From positions 2,147,501 through 2,211,500 of the forward strand of contig JAOTOL010001640.1 in NCBI GenBank assembly GCA_034440575.1: 64,000 nt of DNA, written 5' to 3'. The translations under genes were made by a program, and so were the position numbers. Positions 42,185-57,400 of the stretch are shown here, in pieces. Numbering within the stretch: position 1 is the first letter of the stretch; each line of letters begins with the position of its first letter. This DNA is from Imbricaverruca yamaguchii. Lineage: Eukaryota; Arthropoda; Thecostraca; Neoverrucidae. The notes beneath the pieces are model-generated. The model was given only the letters and a program-made list of their open reading frames with translations. It ran no database searches and was not told the DNA's origin.

Positions 42185-42462
42185 CGCATGACTCCAGCGG
42201 CTGTGCAGCTGCACAAGCGGCTGTGCAGCTGCACCCGCGGATGTACAGCTGCACCAGCGGCTGTCCAACTGCACCAGCGGCTGTCCAGCTGCACCAGCGG
42301 CTGTACAGCTGCACCAGCGGCTGTGCAGCTGCACCAATGGCAGCCCAGCTGCACCAGCGGCCGTCCAGCTGCACCAGCGGCTGTGCAGCTGCACCAGCGG
42401 CCGTCCAGCTGCACCAGCGGCTGTGCAGCTGCACCAGCGGCCGTCCAGCTGCACAGCAGTGA
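42185..42462. repeat. 20-bp minisatellite (about 14 units) downstream of CNOT11
   Basis: Units of GGCTGTGCAGCTGCACCAGC and its TGTCC and GGCCG variants. They contain the palindromes CAGCTG and TGCAGCTGCA. The array starts about 80 bases after the CNOT11 stop, so it is probably in the 3' UTR. Confidence 0.92.
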
Positions 42463-42541
42463 GGTGAAGGCCGGCTGCTGTGCAGGCCAGTCACCGGGGG
42501 CCGTGGCGGCCGGATCCGCGCTTGCCCAGCCGGCCCGGCAG

Positions 42542-42676
42542 CTACGTCCGCTGCCCGGGAGGAAGCTGGCTGACGTGCTCGTTGCTGGCCAGCTGCTTCA
42601 GAAGGCGGAACAGCGCGGCCGCCTCTCGGATCCGGTTGAACTCGATGCAGAACGTCTCCACTTCGATCAGGATCGC
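42542..42676 (-). CDS. CNOT11: CNOT11 exon 10 (last)
   Basis: Acceptor CATCGTGCAG; 44 codons plus TAG at 42544-42542: [20 protein letters not shown], then LFRLLKQL and a short variable tail. It matches the extreme C-terminus of human CNOT11 ([20 protein letters not shown]). Confidence 0.95.
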   Translation of the reverse strand, partial: AILIEVETFCIEFNRIREAAALFRLLKQLASNEHVSQLPPGQRT

Positions 42677-45600
42677 CTGCACGATGGCGGCACCAGATTA
42701 CCCGGGACGTCGGGGCACCAAACTGGCAAGCCGCGTCAGGTCACTAGATAAGCCAGACGGCCAGACGGTCACCTGTATCTGACTTCCCGGGGGGTCAGGG
42801 CACTGCACCATCAGTCACATTCGGCTCCCCGGAGGTGACAGGGCCGCACTGTCACCCAAAACGCAGCAAATCTCCCATAGTAACTACTGCCACCTTAGTG
42901 TCGGTGACAGATGCAATGTGCAAGAACACATTGAACAGATACAATGTGCAACAGGTCAAGTTGGTGATTGAAGTCTTGCGACAGATCGAGATACTCGTAT
43001 GAGCGACTCGACCGTCACGATTGTCGAACATTTACGATCTGTTTGCTAGAATGCTTTAGGTTCTGATTTCTCCACTCATATCTCTGGCCGTTTTTTTTAA
43101 ATTCCCATATCCTTTTTGCCAGCTTCACCACATTTTACCTCGAGTATTAGCCCTGTTTCCCGTTAATTGTTCACGGACAGGATGGCGACATCCCCTCTGC
43201 AACTTAGAGTAGGTAGCGGGACGCGCCACCTATGCCAAAAGAGACCGCACCACCTCATTTTCTACCGACAACAGAATCCTACTCCACCTTATGCTCAGAG
43301 AACGGTAGTCGCATGGCCAACTTCCTACTCAAGCTCCTCCAGCACTAATAACCCCTTTCACTGAGATACAAGAAAACATGCTGCAAAGTAGGCGTGGACG
43401 ATTATTTTGCGAATGGTTCCAATCACTCCGTGCTGTTCAGATTGAGCATGACATGAACCAGGTCAGTCTGTTCAATAGCTGCTGAGCAGAAGCGAACACA
43501 TGATGTGATGGGGCTTCACCATCGGTTAAGGTACCTGGCATTTCCGCATTCACGAGGACAATGATAAGATATCAGCTGCTTAAAACAAAAGCAGAGATAA
43601 TGATGTTTTATGGTTGCATTGCTTCCGACGTGCATCCCCGATGGAACGCCATTGATACACCCTGCCGTTAACTGTCTTATTGAACATCTCTCTGTTCTGT
43701 TCTCGGAGGTGAAGGCAAATTTCATCCCCAATTAAACGCATTTTCCCTATCAAAATTACGATCTGCTTTTTCCTGTCGTAGGAGATTAATTGAAATGGCT
43801 CGCTGCAGTGTCTGATCTCCAAAGTTGCCTGGGGGACAACGAGGTCGAAACAGTCAGATGTCACAAATCTCTAAAACATCACGGTGATAAACTTCCCAGT
43901 CTCAACAGCAACATTGCATAATATTGAGCAAATTTAACCTGAATAGTTTGTTAAATGCAAGTTATGACCATCATCCACTTAGAACCTATGACTAGCACCA
44001 CATGGTTCAAAATCCATTGATTGCTTTATAAATGATCAATTGCGTACATAGTTCAGAAGTGCCCATATTTCCTGGTCAATCATTGTGGATATATTAAAAA
44101 CTAAGTTGATTTTCAAGATCCAGGAATGACTCAATATGAGAATATAAAAAAAACAATGTGATACCTCAGCCATAGGCTATTGTCAAAGAGTACAATTGTT
44201 GTATGAAGGAACGTCACAACAAATATTTGCAATTTATTTCTAACATTGAGTCGTTCCTGGATCTTGAAGTGAACTTAATTTTTCATATATCCACAATGAA
44301 TGACCGAAAACCCTAACTAACGATAATATGGTAATTGCCTGGAGTGGAGGTCGCCTAACAGCTTTATTACGTTGTAAACAAACGACCATTAAGTACCAAA
44401 ATAATTGATGAAGCAAATGCACGATAACAAGGCTACTAGAGCAAATATATGACAGCCAATTAGTCTTGTGTTTGTACTTGAATGAACTGACAACACATCA
44501 GAACATCTACACCATGGCGGTCTTGTACGTTGATGACGTCGTTGATGACCAGATGAGGCCATATGTCAGATGAGGTCACATGTCCATGAACACCAATGTT
44601 TCCATGTTCATGAGCACCAATGTCTCCATGTACACGAGCACCAATGTATCCATGTCCATGGACCCTGAGTCTCCATGTCCATGGACACTGAGTCTCCATG
44701 TCCATGGACACTGAGTCTCCATGTCCATGGACACTGAGTCTCCATGTCCATGGACCCTGAGTCTCCATGCCCATGGACCCTGAGGCTCCATGTCCATGGA
44801 CCCTGAGTCTCCATGTCCATGGACACTGAGTCTCCATGTCCATGGACCCTGAGTCTCCATGCCCATGGACCCTGAGGCTCCATGTCCATGGACCCTGAGT
44901 CTCCATGTCCATGGACACTGAGTCTCCATGTCCATGGACACTGGGTCTCCATGTCCATGGACACTGGGTCTCCATGTCCATGGACACTGGGTCTCCATGT
45001 CCATGGACACTGGGTCTCCATGTCCATGGACACTGGGTCTCCATGTCCATGGACACTGGGTCTCCATGTCCATGGACACTGAGTCTCCATGTCCATGGAC
45101 ACTGAGTCTCCATGTCCATGGACACTGAGTCTCCATGTCCATGGACACAGTCTCAATGTTCATGGACACTGAGTCTCCATGAGCATAAGCAACTGGTTGA
45201 GACGCCACCAATTTTCCGGCTAACCTGGACGTTGATGATCTTGTTTCTAATGAGTGACTGCAGGAAAACACAGACGAGGCGGACGAGTCGGTTTTGCATA
45301 TAGCGGTCCTTGATCGACTCGCAGGTGGCCACGCAGTTAGTGATGTAGAGGTGCACAAACTCGGCGGGCAGCTCCACGGCAGTGGTCAGTCTGCCGGACC
45401 AGACAACAGACCACGTCAGACCACCTCACTGTGGGTCAGATCTGCACGTCGGTGGTAGGTCTGCCGGACCAGACAACAACCACGTCAGGCTGCCACACTG
45501 TGGGCCAGATCTGCACAGTGGTGATCAGTCTGCCGGACCAGACAACAGACCACGTCAGGCTGCCACAGTGTGGGCCAGATCTGCACAGTGGTGATCAGTC

Positions 45601-48600
45601 TGCCAGACCAGACAACAGACCACGTCAGGCTACCTCACTGTGGGCCAGATCTGCACAGTGGTGATCAGTCTGCCGGACCAGAAAGCAACCACGTCAGGCT
45701 GCCACAGTGTGGGCCAGATCTGCACAGTGGTGATCAGTCTGCCGGACCAGACAACAGACCACGTCAGGCTGCCACAGTGTGGGCCAGATCTGCACAGTGG
45801 TGATCAGTCTGCCGGACCAGAAAGCAACCACGTCAGGCTGCCACAGTGTGGGCCAGATCTGCACAGTGGTGATCAGTCTGCCGGACCAGACAACAGACCA
45901 CGTCAGGCTGCCACAGTGTGGGCCAGATCTGCACAGTGGTGATCAGTCTGCCGGACCAGACAACAGACCACGTCAGGCTGACACACTGTGGGCCAGATCT
46001 GCACAGTGGTGATCAGTCTGCCGGACCAGACAACAGACCACGTCAGGCTGCCACAGTGTGGGCCAGATCTGCACAGTGGTGATCAGTCTGCCGGACCAGA
46101 CAACAGACCACGTCAGGCTGCCACACTGTGGGCCAGATCTGCACAGTGGTGATCAGTCTGCCGGACCAGAAAGCAACCACGTCAGGCTACTTCACTGTGG
46201 GCCAGATCTGCACGGCGGTGGTCAGTCTGCAGGACCAGACAACAGACCACGTCAGGCTGCCACAGTGTGGGCCAGATCTGCACAGTGGTGATCAGTCTGC
46301 CGGACCAGACAACAGACCACGTCAGGCTGCCACACTGTGGGCCAGATCTGCACAGTGGTGATCAGTCTGCCGGACCAGAAAGCAACCACGTCAGGCTGCC
46401 ACAGTGTGGGCCAGATCTGCACAGTGGTGATCAGTCTGCCGGACCAGACAACAGAGCACGTCAGGCTACCTCACTGTGGGCCAGATCTGCACAGTGGTGA
46501 TCAGTCTGCCGGACCAGACAACAGACCACGTCAGGCTACCTCACTGTGGGCCAGATCTACACGGCGGTGGTCAGTCTGCCGGACCAGACAACAGACCACG
46601 TCAGGCTACCTCACTGTGGGCCAGATCTGCACGGCGGTGGTCAGTCTGTCGGACCAGACAGCAACCACGTCAGGCTACTTCACTGTGGGCCAGATCTGCA
46701 CAGTGGTGATCAGTTTGCCGGACGATACAACAGACCACGTCAGGCTACCTCACTGTGGGCCAGATCTACACGGCGGTGATCAGTTGTTATTTGGGTTTTG
46801 GGCACATCGACCATATTTGATCATTTAGCGCCCATAACTAGTGAAATGATAATACCATACTTAGGCCTTCCAAAGTTCTAAAATCCATAGTTACATACGT
46901 CCAAGTCGCACACCTAAACATTCACGCAGAATATATACTATGTCACGTTAGACCGGCGGACGGATGACAGCAAATATTATGTGTGGTGATCAGTCTGTCG
47001 AACGATGAGCAGTCTCATGGAACCACCACAATATGGGTCGGATCCGACTAAACCAGCCAACGGGGTCGATATCAAGCTCTTCTAACACGGAATGCATCAG
47101 TTTTTGTGGCTAGAAAACAGCTACCAAAAACCCCAGATGGTGCACAAAATATAAATTAATTAACGACGACGACGTCATGACATATCCAGTTTCCGGACCA
47201 CCTTGGATCTTTAAAGACGACGGGTGGAATATAGCCACCATAGTTGTTCCACCTTACAAGCCAAATAAATCAAGGTTTTTAAATGCTAATTAAAGCTATA
47301 TGAATACATTGGCGAAACATAAATGAGCTAGCAGTATACATTTTAATAATTTTTTTAATTTACCACTCATTTTTTTAAATTCATTTTTTTAAATAAAATT
47401 AATGATTATAAACATTCCAAAAAAAATACAGCGACACGTCCCTAGTGCACGCAATTCCAGGACGAAGTACCTATTAATTGCTTATTTCTGCTCCAAGTCG
47501 GCACCATGGTTCAACTTTGTCCTCCTTAACATTTGGCATACATCTGCCACATTGATAACACTGAGCTAGACTGCAATTCCTTTCAGATACGTTTCGGATT
47601 ACGTCGGCAGTCCACGAAGCAATACCTGTTGACGACCTCCATGCTGTGCAGGGACATCTCCATGTTGACCAGCACGTTGAAGTAGTCGGTGATCTGCGGC
47701 GAGTCCATCAGCTGGAGCAGAACCTCGATGGCGATGATGGGGTTGTGCTCCACTAAGTCGGGCAGCTGGGGACGGGGTGCCCATGAGTGGCGTGTTCCGG
47801 ACACCGCAGCACGGACTGCACAGTACAGAGCGCACGAGCACACACCTACCGGTAGATATGCCTTCTCTGCTACCCTGACCATGTCGGAGCGGGGATGGCC
47901 GAGTGGTTAAGGTGTCGGGCTATGGGTACCAAAGGTCCCGGGTTCGATTCTAGCGCCACTCAGGATTTCGTTTCACATTTCCCAATCCCGCGGCCCACCG
48001 GCGAAACAGTGTGGGCGGCGCCATTAGCCGCGAATATGCATAAAGTGTGTCGTGAACCAACCAATAAACAAACAAACCCTGACAATGTCACAATTTCAGA
48101 GGTGAGTGATTGCAAATTCAATCAGTTTCATTTTCCACAAAACGCGCATGCACAGCAGCACTGTCATGTCCACGGTTGGACACGTAATTCATAATTCTGA
48201 ATGCGGAGAGGACTCATTTTTTACTAATTGCATAAGGAGAGGATATTTCTATTCAGACATGTGACACCAGGACCCCAGTTCGCACCTTCCAGTGAGTCCT
48301 AAACACTTACCACAGACAAGTTCATTGTCAAACGGCATCATTCAAGCCCGAAATGGAAAAATGAAAGAATAGTTATTTGGAGGGGCTAATGCTCTGGAAA
48401 TGGAAATAACAAGAGCAGCCTATTTCCAACCCTGGCTAGACTTCTCCACATATCCATCTTGTCCGGGTCCGATGCAGGTATTCACCTTTAGTTTCAGAAT
48501 TCCTTAGGCTATATCTGACTCTACATCAGTGTTAAATTATTTGGGAAATAGGGTGGAATATACCACTTATTGAACTCTCGATCTACATCCTTCCCAAAAA

Positions 48601-51600
48601 GTATCGACATCCTGCTCCTTGATTTGTGCTTCTTAAGTTCTCACGTCTCCTTTCTAACAGTATCTCACCTACAAGTATCATGTCATCATATCATATATCA
48701 TATCATGATAGCACGTTCATGCTCTCCATGAGGAATGGTAATATGCGAATATTTCGCAACGCAACTTCAGGTAAAGGGATTATCTATAATGTGATTTGGC
48801 AAACACTGCAAGTTTACAGGATATAATTATTCTCCTTACCCCGAATATAGCTCTTCCTAAATTATGAATCTCAAACAAATAATACAGGTGCAGTCATAAG
48901 TACCTACACCATTGGCTCAAATTCGAGTCTAAAAGACACTGAATGACACTAATTCCATGGTAAATTTCGGCATCCCACTGTGCTCGTTTCGACATCTCAC
49001 ACCTAACGAAAAAACCATTATTTTAACCCTGCTCTACATTCCCAGCCCCCAGCCAGTCCATATTTGTCGCGATCCGATTTCACAAAACATCTGCATTACT
49101 GCTTCGATGTTAACATGCTAACATGGGCGGAATGTCCGCAGTGACTCGTAGATAACTCTCCTCGGACTTCGGTAGGGGTGGTGCCAGTAATTATTTGCAA
49201 TACATTAAAGAAATATATAATACCATACAATAATACCATACATGGCATGGGCCTTATGTCAAATTTGGTTTAATCATGGGTATTATCGTACACCGAAACT
49301 TCCCCGAAGTATCCATGTCTGCAGAAATGCCTCACCTTTTGGATATATTCCCATGATATAACTCCAATCGCATGCGTGTTAGCATCCAGATTTTGCGAGT
49401 ATTTAGATACAACGCAAGGGGCACCAGACCATACCAGACACGATATCCTGGAATTATTCAGCCAAAACACACAGATCGATTATTTATCGAGATTCCATTA
49501 AACCCATAACCATAATGAAGCAAATATTACTTCAACAACTTCTACATTTTCAGGGTGTCAAGCATTCGATAAATAATTGGCTTTTCATTCTAAGATACAT
49601 TTGGCACCGCGCTCAAAATACACCTCTGGCCATCTGGCCAGGCCTGGACGTGCCGGCTCGGCAGCGCCGGGCCGACGAGAGGTCGGGCGCGCCGCGATTC
49701 CCACCTTGGCGGGCGTGACGCCGACCTGGTAGACGGTCTTGAGGTCGCGCTTCAGCTGGCTGATGAGCTGGTTCTGCTGCTGCAGCGTCAGCGGCCCGTG
49801 CACGGCCAGCGCCATCAGCTGGCGCGCCTCGCCCACCCCGGCCGGCGCCGTCAGCAGACTCGGGTCGTACGCCGCCTGGTGCTCGTGCGGCTCGCTGGGC
49901 ACCATGTACACCATCTGTGGGCGGGCGACGGCGGCTATAGTTGGCCGATCGATACATAGGTGGCAGTGTTGCGAGGATCGGGTGAGCACGACGCTTCGCA
50001 TTTGCGCGCTCGTTCGTCCGCATGTTTGCTTATCGGATGATTCACAATACACTTAATGCACGATGGCGACCAATGGCACCGCCAGCACTGATTCATCGGC
50101 GGGCCACGGGATAGCGTGTTCCGAGTGGTTTAAGCGTTGAGTCGGGAACCTTCGAATCAAAGTTCAACATCAGTCACTCAGCTGCCTCTTTACCTGCTCT
50201 ATCTCGGCTTATCGGCTCGGCTCGGCTCCTTATGTGCACGTGTTGCGCCGAATAGGCCGTAGGCGAAACTGAGTAAGCGTGTACCGCGTCCAGCTGCCCA
50301 TTCCAAACTTGCAATTCAATATTATGCCTACTGTGAGGGTGCGTAGAAGTAACAAAACCCCACAAAATATGGTACCGTATTAAAAATCCGTGGAGATATC
50401 ATTGTGCACGCGGATCATATTCTGTCAATAGTATGCTTTATTGTTGTTTTGCTGGAGCCTACATTCAAACTTTGACTTTCTCCTTGGATGTTGAACTAGA
50501 CCTTCCATACCTTACAACGCAAACGAAGGTTAGCTTTGGCTAATACCACTGCCATGCTAAAGGCAATGCCATGATACGGTTACAGGAGACACACAATGTT
50601 TTACGTTACACAGCAAGCGGCGATTACATGTTACATAAAACGCCAGCCGAACCCAAACATTTTTTTTTCACAGGCATCAGTGAATACACGATTCACTACG
50701 ATTCATGTATATCATTGGTAGGTCGGGTAGCTGTTTCCTAGTCACGGTCGCGCAATCCGCATCAATCGCTTTCAAAACACTTCTTACTCGACCAGTGAGA
50801 TGATCCAAACTGCTTTTGCATAACGGTCGTTCAGAGTAAACTTGCACTTGAAACTAAAACAGCAGCAGCAACGCGACAAAACCCTTCCAAGGCGCTCCCA
50901 TCTCTTATTCTTATATAATATAAGCCACAATTCAATTTTCCAGGTACGAAGACATTGCCGATATCCACGTCAGCTATCATCTCAATTTACGAAATATGAG
51001 ACAAAGTTGTAAAACTCTTACTCGCCCTGGATTGCATGGCGCGTCGAACTAAAAATGGTCGGTGGAGACTTGGTTGGTTATTTGGGCTTTCGGGCGCATC
51101 GACTGCGTTGGTCATACAGCGCCCAGTCGATGGAGACTTCCCAGCTGGATTAGCTCCGAGCGCCAAGGTGGGCCGAACTCACCTCGTCCTGGCAGTTGTG
51201 CAGAGGCGGCGGCAGGCGCAGGAACTCGGGAAACACACTCTGCTGGGCGTATGGGGTCGGTCCGCTGAGCACTCCCTCCAAAGTGCGCCGCGTTACGTTC
51301 TGCTCCGAGTACGCCCTGAGGGCACCAGGCGAGGTCAGAATACTGTCAAAGGTCAACCGAGATAACTGACCATGGGCAACGTTAAACCGATGAAGCACGA
51401 AGTAAACACCCACGAACTGTTCCGCAAACAATTATTTTTGCATAATGCTCGTTGTGTAAGCTTCACGCAGGACTGGACGAACAGGATATCCAAAATTTGA
51501 TTTATGGAGTTCTGGATCTTCGACGCCCAGAACATATCCTCTACGGAGAAATATCCTGTAGTGTTTTTCACTGGAAGGTTCATTTACCGTTTAACAATGC

Positions 51601-54436
51601 TCGCAAACCTATTGATCTTTATAATGCGTGGAACGTAATGGGAAATACAGAAGCGTGCATGAGATGTGACAATTAGGAATACAATTATTATCTACGAAAT
51701 GGATGACGCAAACAGTTTTATCGCCAAATCTAGCATTCCAAAATATATCACCCAGAATAAATCAACTGAACTCAAACGTCTCACGTGAACACATTTCCGT
51801 AAAGTTTAACTTTGACCAGTGCAGAAAATTGCCACAATCCCAAAAGTAAAAAGACATAAGAAAAACATTTGCTGTGCAGCTTATTGGCCTTTCTTTCACT
51901 CTAGCTCCATCAGTAACGGGGCTTCGATATTGATCAATTGTTCCTCCTCCAAACACGTGCATTTCAGAATGGCAACATTTTAAAATTATAATCAATTTAG
52001 TCCGAGTTGTTCTTGGGGTGTCTTTAGGAACCAGGGTCTTATTGCTAAGCACAGCTTGTTGTGTGATCCCTGGTCCCACCACCCGATCCATGAGTTCCAG
52101 TTCAACGGCAAAATTTTTATCGAAAGTTTAACGTGCCGTCAATCCACCGACACGGCCGCCCGGTAGCTCGTTCCCGGCCTTATCGGGCCAGCTGTCAACC
52201 GACACCCCCGGCCGGGGGATAAATGCGAGCGCGCGAAGCGACTCGAACCCTGTGTTGCCAGGACAGGGGAGACCAGTGCAGTCCAGCGCTCTAACCAACT
52301 GAGCTACCGGGGCGGCTAAAAAACATCATCTTTTTAAAGGCAGTCAACGTAATCTACTTTGTCCTACACCAGATTTCCGTTGCGACAGAGGCAGTCTCAT
52401 CCCATCTCACCAGACGACCAGACAATTGCCAGAACAAACACGGCCATGCGCCCGGCACTGACCCCGAGGCGTCCGGCCGCAGGTCGGGGTCGGGCACCAC
52501 GACGGTGACGCCGGTGCGCGCCGGCGGCGGCACGTCCCACAGCCGCTCCTGCACGGCGCTCTCGAACTCGGCCAGGCTGGCGTCGGCCGCCGCGTGCGCC
52601 TGCGTCAGGTCCGAGTGCAGCAGCTGCACCGACGTCTTCTTGAACAGCTGCAACGGCGGCGCGACCACCGTCAGCCGCCGACACGTGTGACGTCACACCT
52701 CAGGTATACCGTCACCCGTTTGCTTATTGTTTATTGGGTGGTTCACGACGCACTTTTTGCACATTCACGGCTAATGGCGCCGCCCACACTGTTCCGCCGG
52801 TGGGCCGCGGGATTGGGAAATGTCCCGAGCGGCGCGAGCGCCGAACCCGGGACCTTTGGTACCCAGAGCCCAACAACTTAACCACCCGGCCATCCCGGCC
52901 CCGCTGTACTGTCACCGACGCCCCGGGCGCAGCAGCCGCTCAGGCACCACTGGTGCATGGATACCAACACCGCCCGAGAGCAATGGTGAACAATGGAACA
53001 ATGGACCGGATAAAATGTCACTGCCACAACAGGACCTCATATTTCGCGTGCTAACGCGCGCAGTGAGTTGGCGAGTATGCGAGTGGTTCGACCTGACCTT
53101 GGACGGTAGCGAGGCCGAAGCTCGAGTCATAGCACATACATATCCCACTAATGTTTAACGGAAACACACAGTAGTAGTAATTAATACGCGTTGTCCTGAA
53201 ATTTAACGAATAATCAGTCATCCTGATCATCCTTCCGAATGGCATGTAGGCTAGATCTCGCAAAATATCCAGTAAGAAAACTTCGGACAAGCACAAAGTT
53301 CTAGAGGTGAAAAATCGCATCACTTATACATTAACATGCAAAGAAAAACGAGGTCTTCCAGTGGGCACGTGCGGCTATTTGGTCCAGAAGCATTCTCGTC
53401 CGTGAGTCGAAAAGTCAACGTTTCTGATTTAGCTCGCCTCTCGATAATTTCGCCAAATGAGTATGCTTTGCGTGATGGATGTTGACGATAAATGGCATTC
53501 GGAAATATCTCAGTCGCCTATGGCACCCAATAACTCAATCCAATACTTATATCAGCAAACGAAAGGAAATACACATTCAATCTGACAACAAAATTATCGC
53601 CCGCCAACGATCGGGTGACAATCGCACCACGGAGGCGGGTAGTCTGCGCGAGAGATCCTCGTCTCCCAACCGAAACATGGCGGGCTCGAGTCCCAACTGT
53701 CGCTACTATTCGCTCGCGTTCAATTGGAGTGAGAGACTGGTGACGCTACATTACTCCAAAACAGCCGACGCGTCAAAAATCAAATAACACGACCACCATT
53801 ATCCTCCCTTGTACCCTGACCCACCGACACCACAGCCCATTATCGCCTGGCAACGGGCAAATGACAGTCGCTCATCGTCGCACCCGGGTCCACTACAGTA
53901 CAGCCTAGTATCGCCTAGCAACGGGCAAATGACTGACCACTGACCGTCGTGCCCAGCTCCGCCACAAAACACCACCCGGCCCAACAGGCGATACCATGAC
54001 GTCAGATCTTTCGCTCGTGACGTCAAAGCGGTGTCAATATGCAACCCGTGACAGCAGATCCTGCGACTGGTGGTGCCGGTCCCGCCTCGTGGTGCCGGCC
54101 GGCGACCTCCCGACACGCGACTCGGCGGCCACGCCGGCACACGCACCTCTTTGTTGGGGTTGGTGATGAGCTGGCGCACGAACAGCTTCTCGGCCGGCGT
54201 GAACTTGGTGAACTGCGTGGCCGGGTCGGCAGGCTTTCCCGGCGCCTTCGACATCTCCGTGTGTTGCTGTCCGACACACAGCCGAGTCAACAGGGTGGCG
54301 GGCGACGATACGCCGGTGGCGTAGCCCAGCAAGACCGGATATGTATATATATACATATATGTATATATATATATATATATATATAATCGGTATATATATA
54401 TATATATATGTATATACATATATATCATGGGTATAC

Positions 54437-54474
<38 letters not shown>

Positions 54475-57400
54475 TACTCCACCAGAATGCCGTTGTTAGC
54501 ATCCTAGCATTATATTGAACACTGACCATGCTACTGCAGGTCATTGACGGCCGCCGAAGACGGGGTACCTACAGATGGACGAGCAGAAGACATTCACGCA
54601 CCTGGCGGGAACTAACGGCCGTCCATTAGCTGGCGGTACACCACACGGGTCTGGATGCAACGGCCCCAGAGTATACAGGGATTCTGTGCGGTACACCATG
54701 GTCGCGTCGTATCCCGTTTATCTCGGGGGATAAACGTGGGTACCTCGGGAATCACTTGGGCATTTCAGATCAACAAAGGACACTATTCTGCTGATGACTA
54801 AAGCTACGCATATTTCCAGTGACCAAGCCATAATACCACGACCACACGCTGCCCAGAAGCATTTGCGTACCGAAGAGCGCAGGGTAAGCGATAGCACCGA
54901 GCGAACACGCGCCAGGCCCTGCCACGCAAAATCTGGAGGTGAGACTGGGGCTGTTATGAACTATCTACAGGTACAAAGATCTCGACCGTATGTTTACGCC
55001 TTCAGGGTCAAATCATATCGACCGATCGGGCGGCGCGCCGCGCCGACTAAGCTTTTGCGGCGGTAGACTGGTCGACTTCTCACCCCCACACCTCCTATAT
55101 TCTCCAAGATATTTAAAAGAGATTGCATACAATGAGCGCATCAAGTAGCAATGAAGTCGTCGATTGAATGATTGATTATTTGAGCTTAGGGCGAATCAAC
55201 TGCAACTGGTTATGTAGCGCCCGTGCAATAAAGTCGCAAGATTTCATTACAATATCCCTGTCCGTCTATGAGGCGTCTTCGAAAAACAGCAGTTGTTGAC
55301 GGATTTCCCCTAGATGCGGATGTTGAGGTGTTAGCAATCCAAATCATTTGTAGCTCGTTCTTCCATGCCCACAAAAGGAGCAAGCGTCACAAAACACTTC
55401 TACACACATCAATACCACCAGAATTGTACCATGATGTGGAGAAAGACACTTGCGAATGGGTTCCTCTTGATGGGCTCATTTTTGTAAAGGAAGTAGACGA
55501 TTGCCGCGGCGACCGCTCTCTGCTGCGGCAACGACAGCATGTCTGGCTGCAGCAGCAGGAAGACCAGCGCATTCCCCACTGAAACACAACAATCAATGTC
55601 ATTCCAATCATCAACCGCAATGAAGACTTTGTTCATAGACACACGCATGTTTCGTAAGCACAGCAAGACGGATTTTGGTCCATCAATATCCACGCCGATT
55701 TCATCTGCATGGGTTCATAGCTGGTAGAATAGCGAACATTTAGTTATACATTAGGAATACAAAAATAGCACCAATGCAGTTCAGCAAAGAACTGGTAGAA
55801 AAATGCCTACATAGGAATGCTAGGCATAACAGGATGGGAAACTCACAATGAATCTGTGGCTGAGAGTGTCAGGTGGCTACAGACCCAATGGAGTTTGACA
55901 ATTGACAACAGGACCACCACTTGGTTGGTTGGTTATTGGTTTTACGACACATCGACCGTTGAGTCATGTAGCGCCGCCAATCTCTCACGCCGATTGGTCG
56001 CGGGCGAAGAGTAGCGACAGGTGAGACTCGAACCCACAACATTTTGATCGTGAGACGAGCAACTTACCCCTAGGCTACTCGTCCCCGGACTACCACTTGT
56101 TCAAAAGTTTGCAACCGGTGGAATGGTGGAATATAGTTGCGTTCAAGTCATCAGAAGAAAACAATAGGGTAATTTTTACCCACATTGCAGCAAGAAATAA
56201 GGTAAACATGCAACGGAATCAGACTCAACTTGTGTTAGTCGTGAAAGACCCTCCAACTTTTATTTGCTATTGTCTGTTTATTGCGTGATTTACAACGCAC
56301 TTCCTGCACGGTCGAGGCCAATGGCGCCGTCCACACTGTTTGGCCGGAGGGCCGCAGGATTGAGAAGTGTCCCGAGTGGTGCGAGTGTAAAGCCCGAGAC
56401 CTTGATATCCAGGGCTCACCACTTGAACCACTTGACTTCAAACCTAAAGAGAACACATCTAAAATATGCATGTCTTCCAGTAGTTCCCAACGAACAGTGC
56501 TACTATGGAACCCACTCTTATATCATAGCTTATACTGCAAGTGAAATCTGCAGGGGAACCTTTATCTAAACCAACAACATATTACCTTTGAAATGATCCT
56601 GTTTTGAAAATGCTGAGCAGCATTGTGTTGCCAGTGCTTCAACTGACTGCTGTTCTGTTGACTCTTCAGAGAGAAGCCTGTGAAATATAACCAGCGAAAT
56701 TCTCATCACATATTACAAACATGTCAGAATTAGATTCCTTGAACATTTGCGAATTCAAGTTATCGGCCACCACATAACATAACCCTGCAGCATGGCCTTC
56801 CAGAAATGCCTTAGGTTATAACTTCTGGACCATCAACCTGATCAAAGTAAATTTTGCACAGGTGGATTCAGGGTGTAAGATAACCCCAAACACCAATTTT
56901 GCTCAGAACCTGAACCATGAGGGTACCGGCCCTGGTCGATCTGCTGTGGAATTTGGCCCCTATTGCTACATTTACATACATTTGCATTTATGTACATTTT
57001 CACACATGTACATTTGCACTTATATACATTTGTGCTTACATACATTTATCCTTGCATACATTTCAACATACATACTTTTGCACGTGCATATATTTGAACA
57101 TGAATACATTTGACACACATAATTTGCTCTTATGATCACCATGTGTACATCTGCACTTACATACATTTGCATGTGTACATTTGCATGTGTACATCTCCCA
57201 TTCAAAGATTTGCTGTGCATACATTTGTCCAGTTACAAATTACACCGGGTACAAAATAATGCGTTTTCGTTAGGTGTGATGTCAAAACGAGCACAGTAGG
57301 ATGTCCAAACTTGCCATGGACTTAGTATAATCTAAAATGCTTTTCATGTCTTTCAAACCCAGATTTAAGGAAATGTTGATTGATGACTGTACCTTCATTC

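Noticed and set aside
44585..46785. CRISPR-like regular repeats
   Set aside because: The units are contiguous with no unique spacers, and the gene context is eukaryotic.
44460..46828. Many overlapping frames (for example 260 aa minus, 163 aa plus)
   Set aside because: Products of the 23-bp and 70-bp arrays around CNOT11 exon 9. Only 45225-45390 is a real exon.
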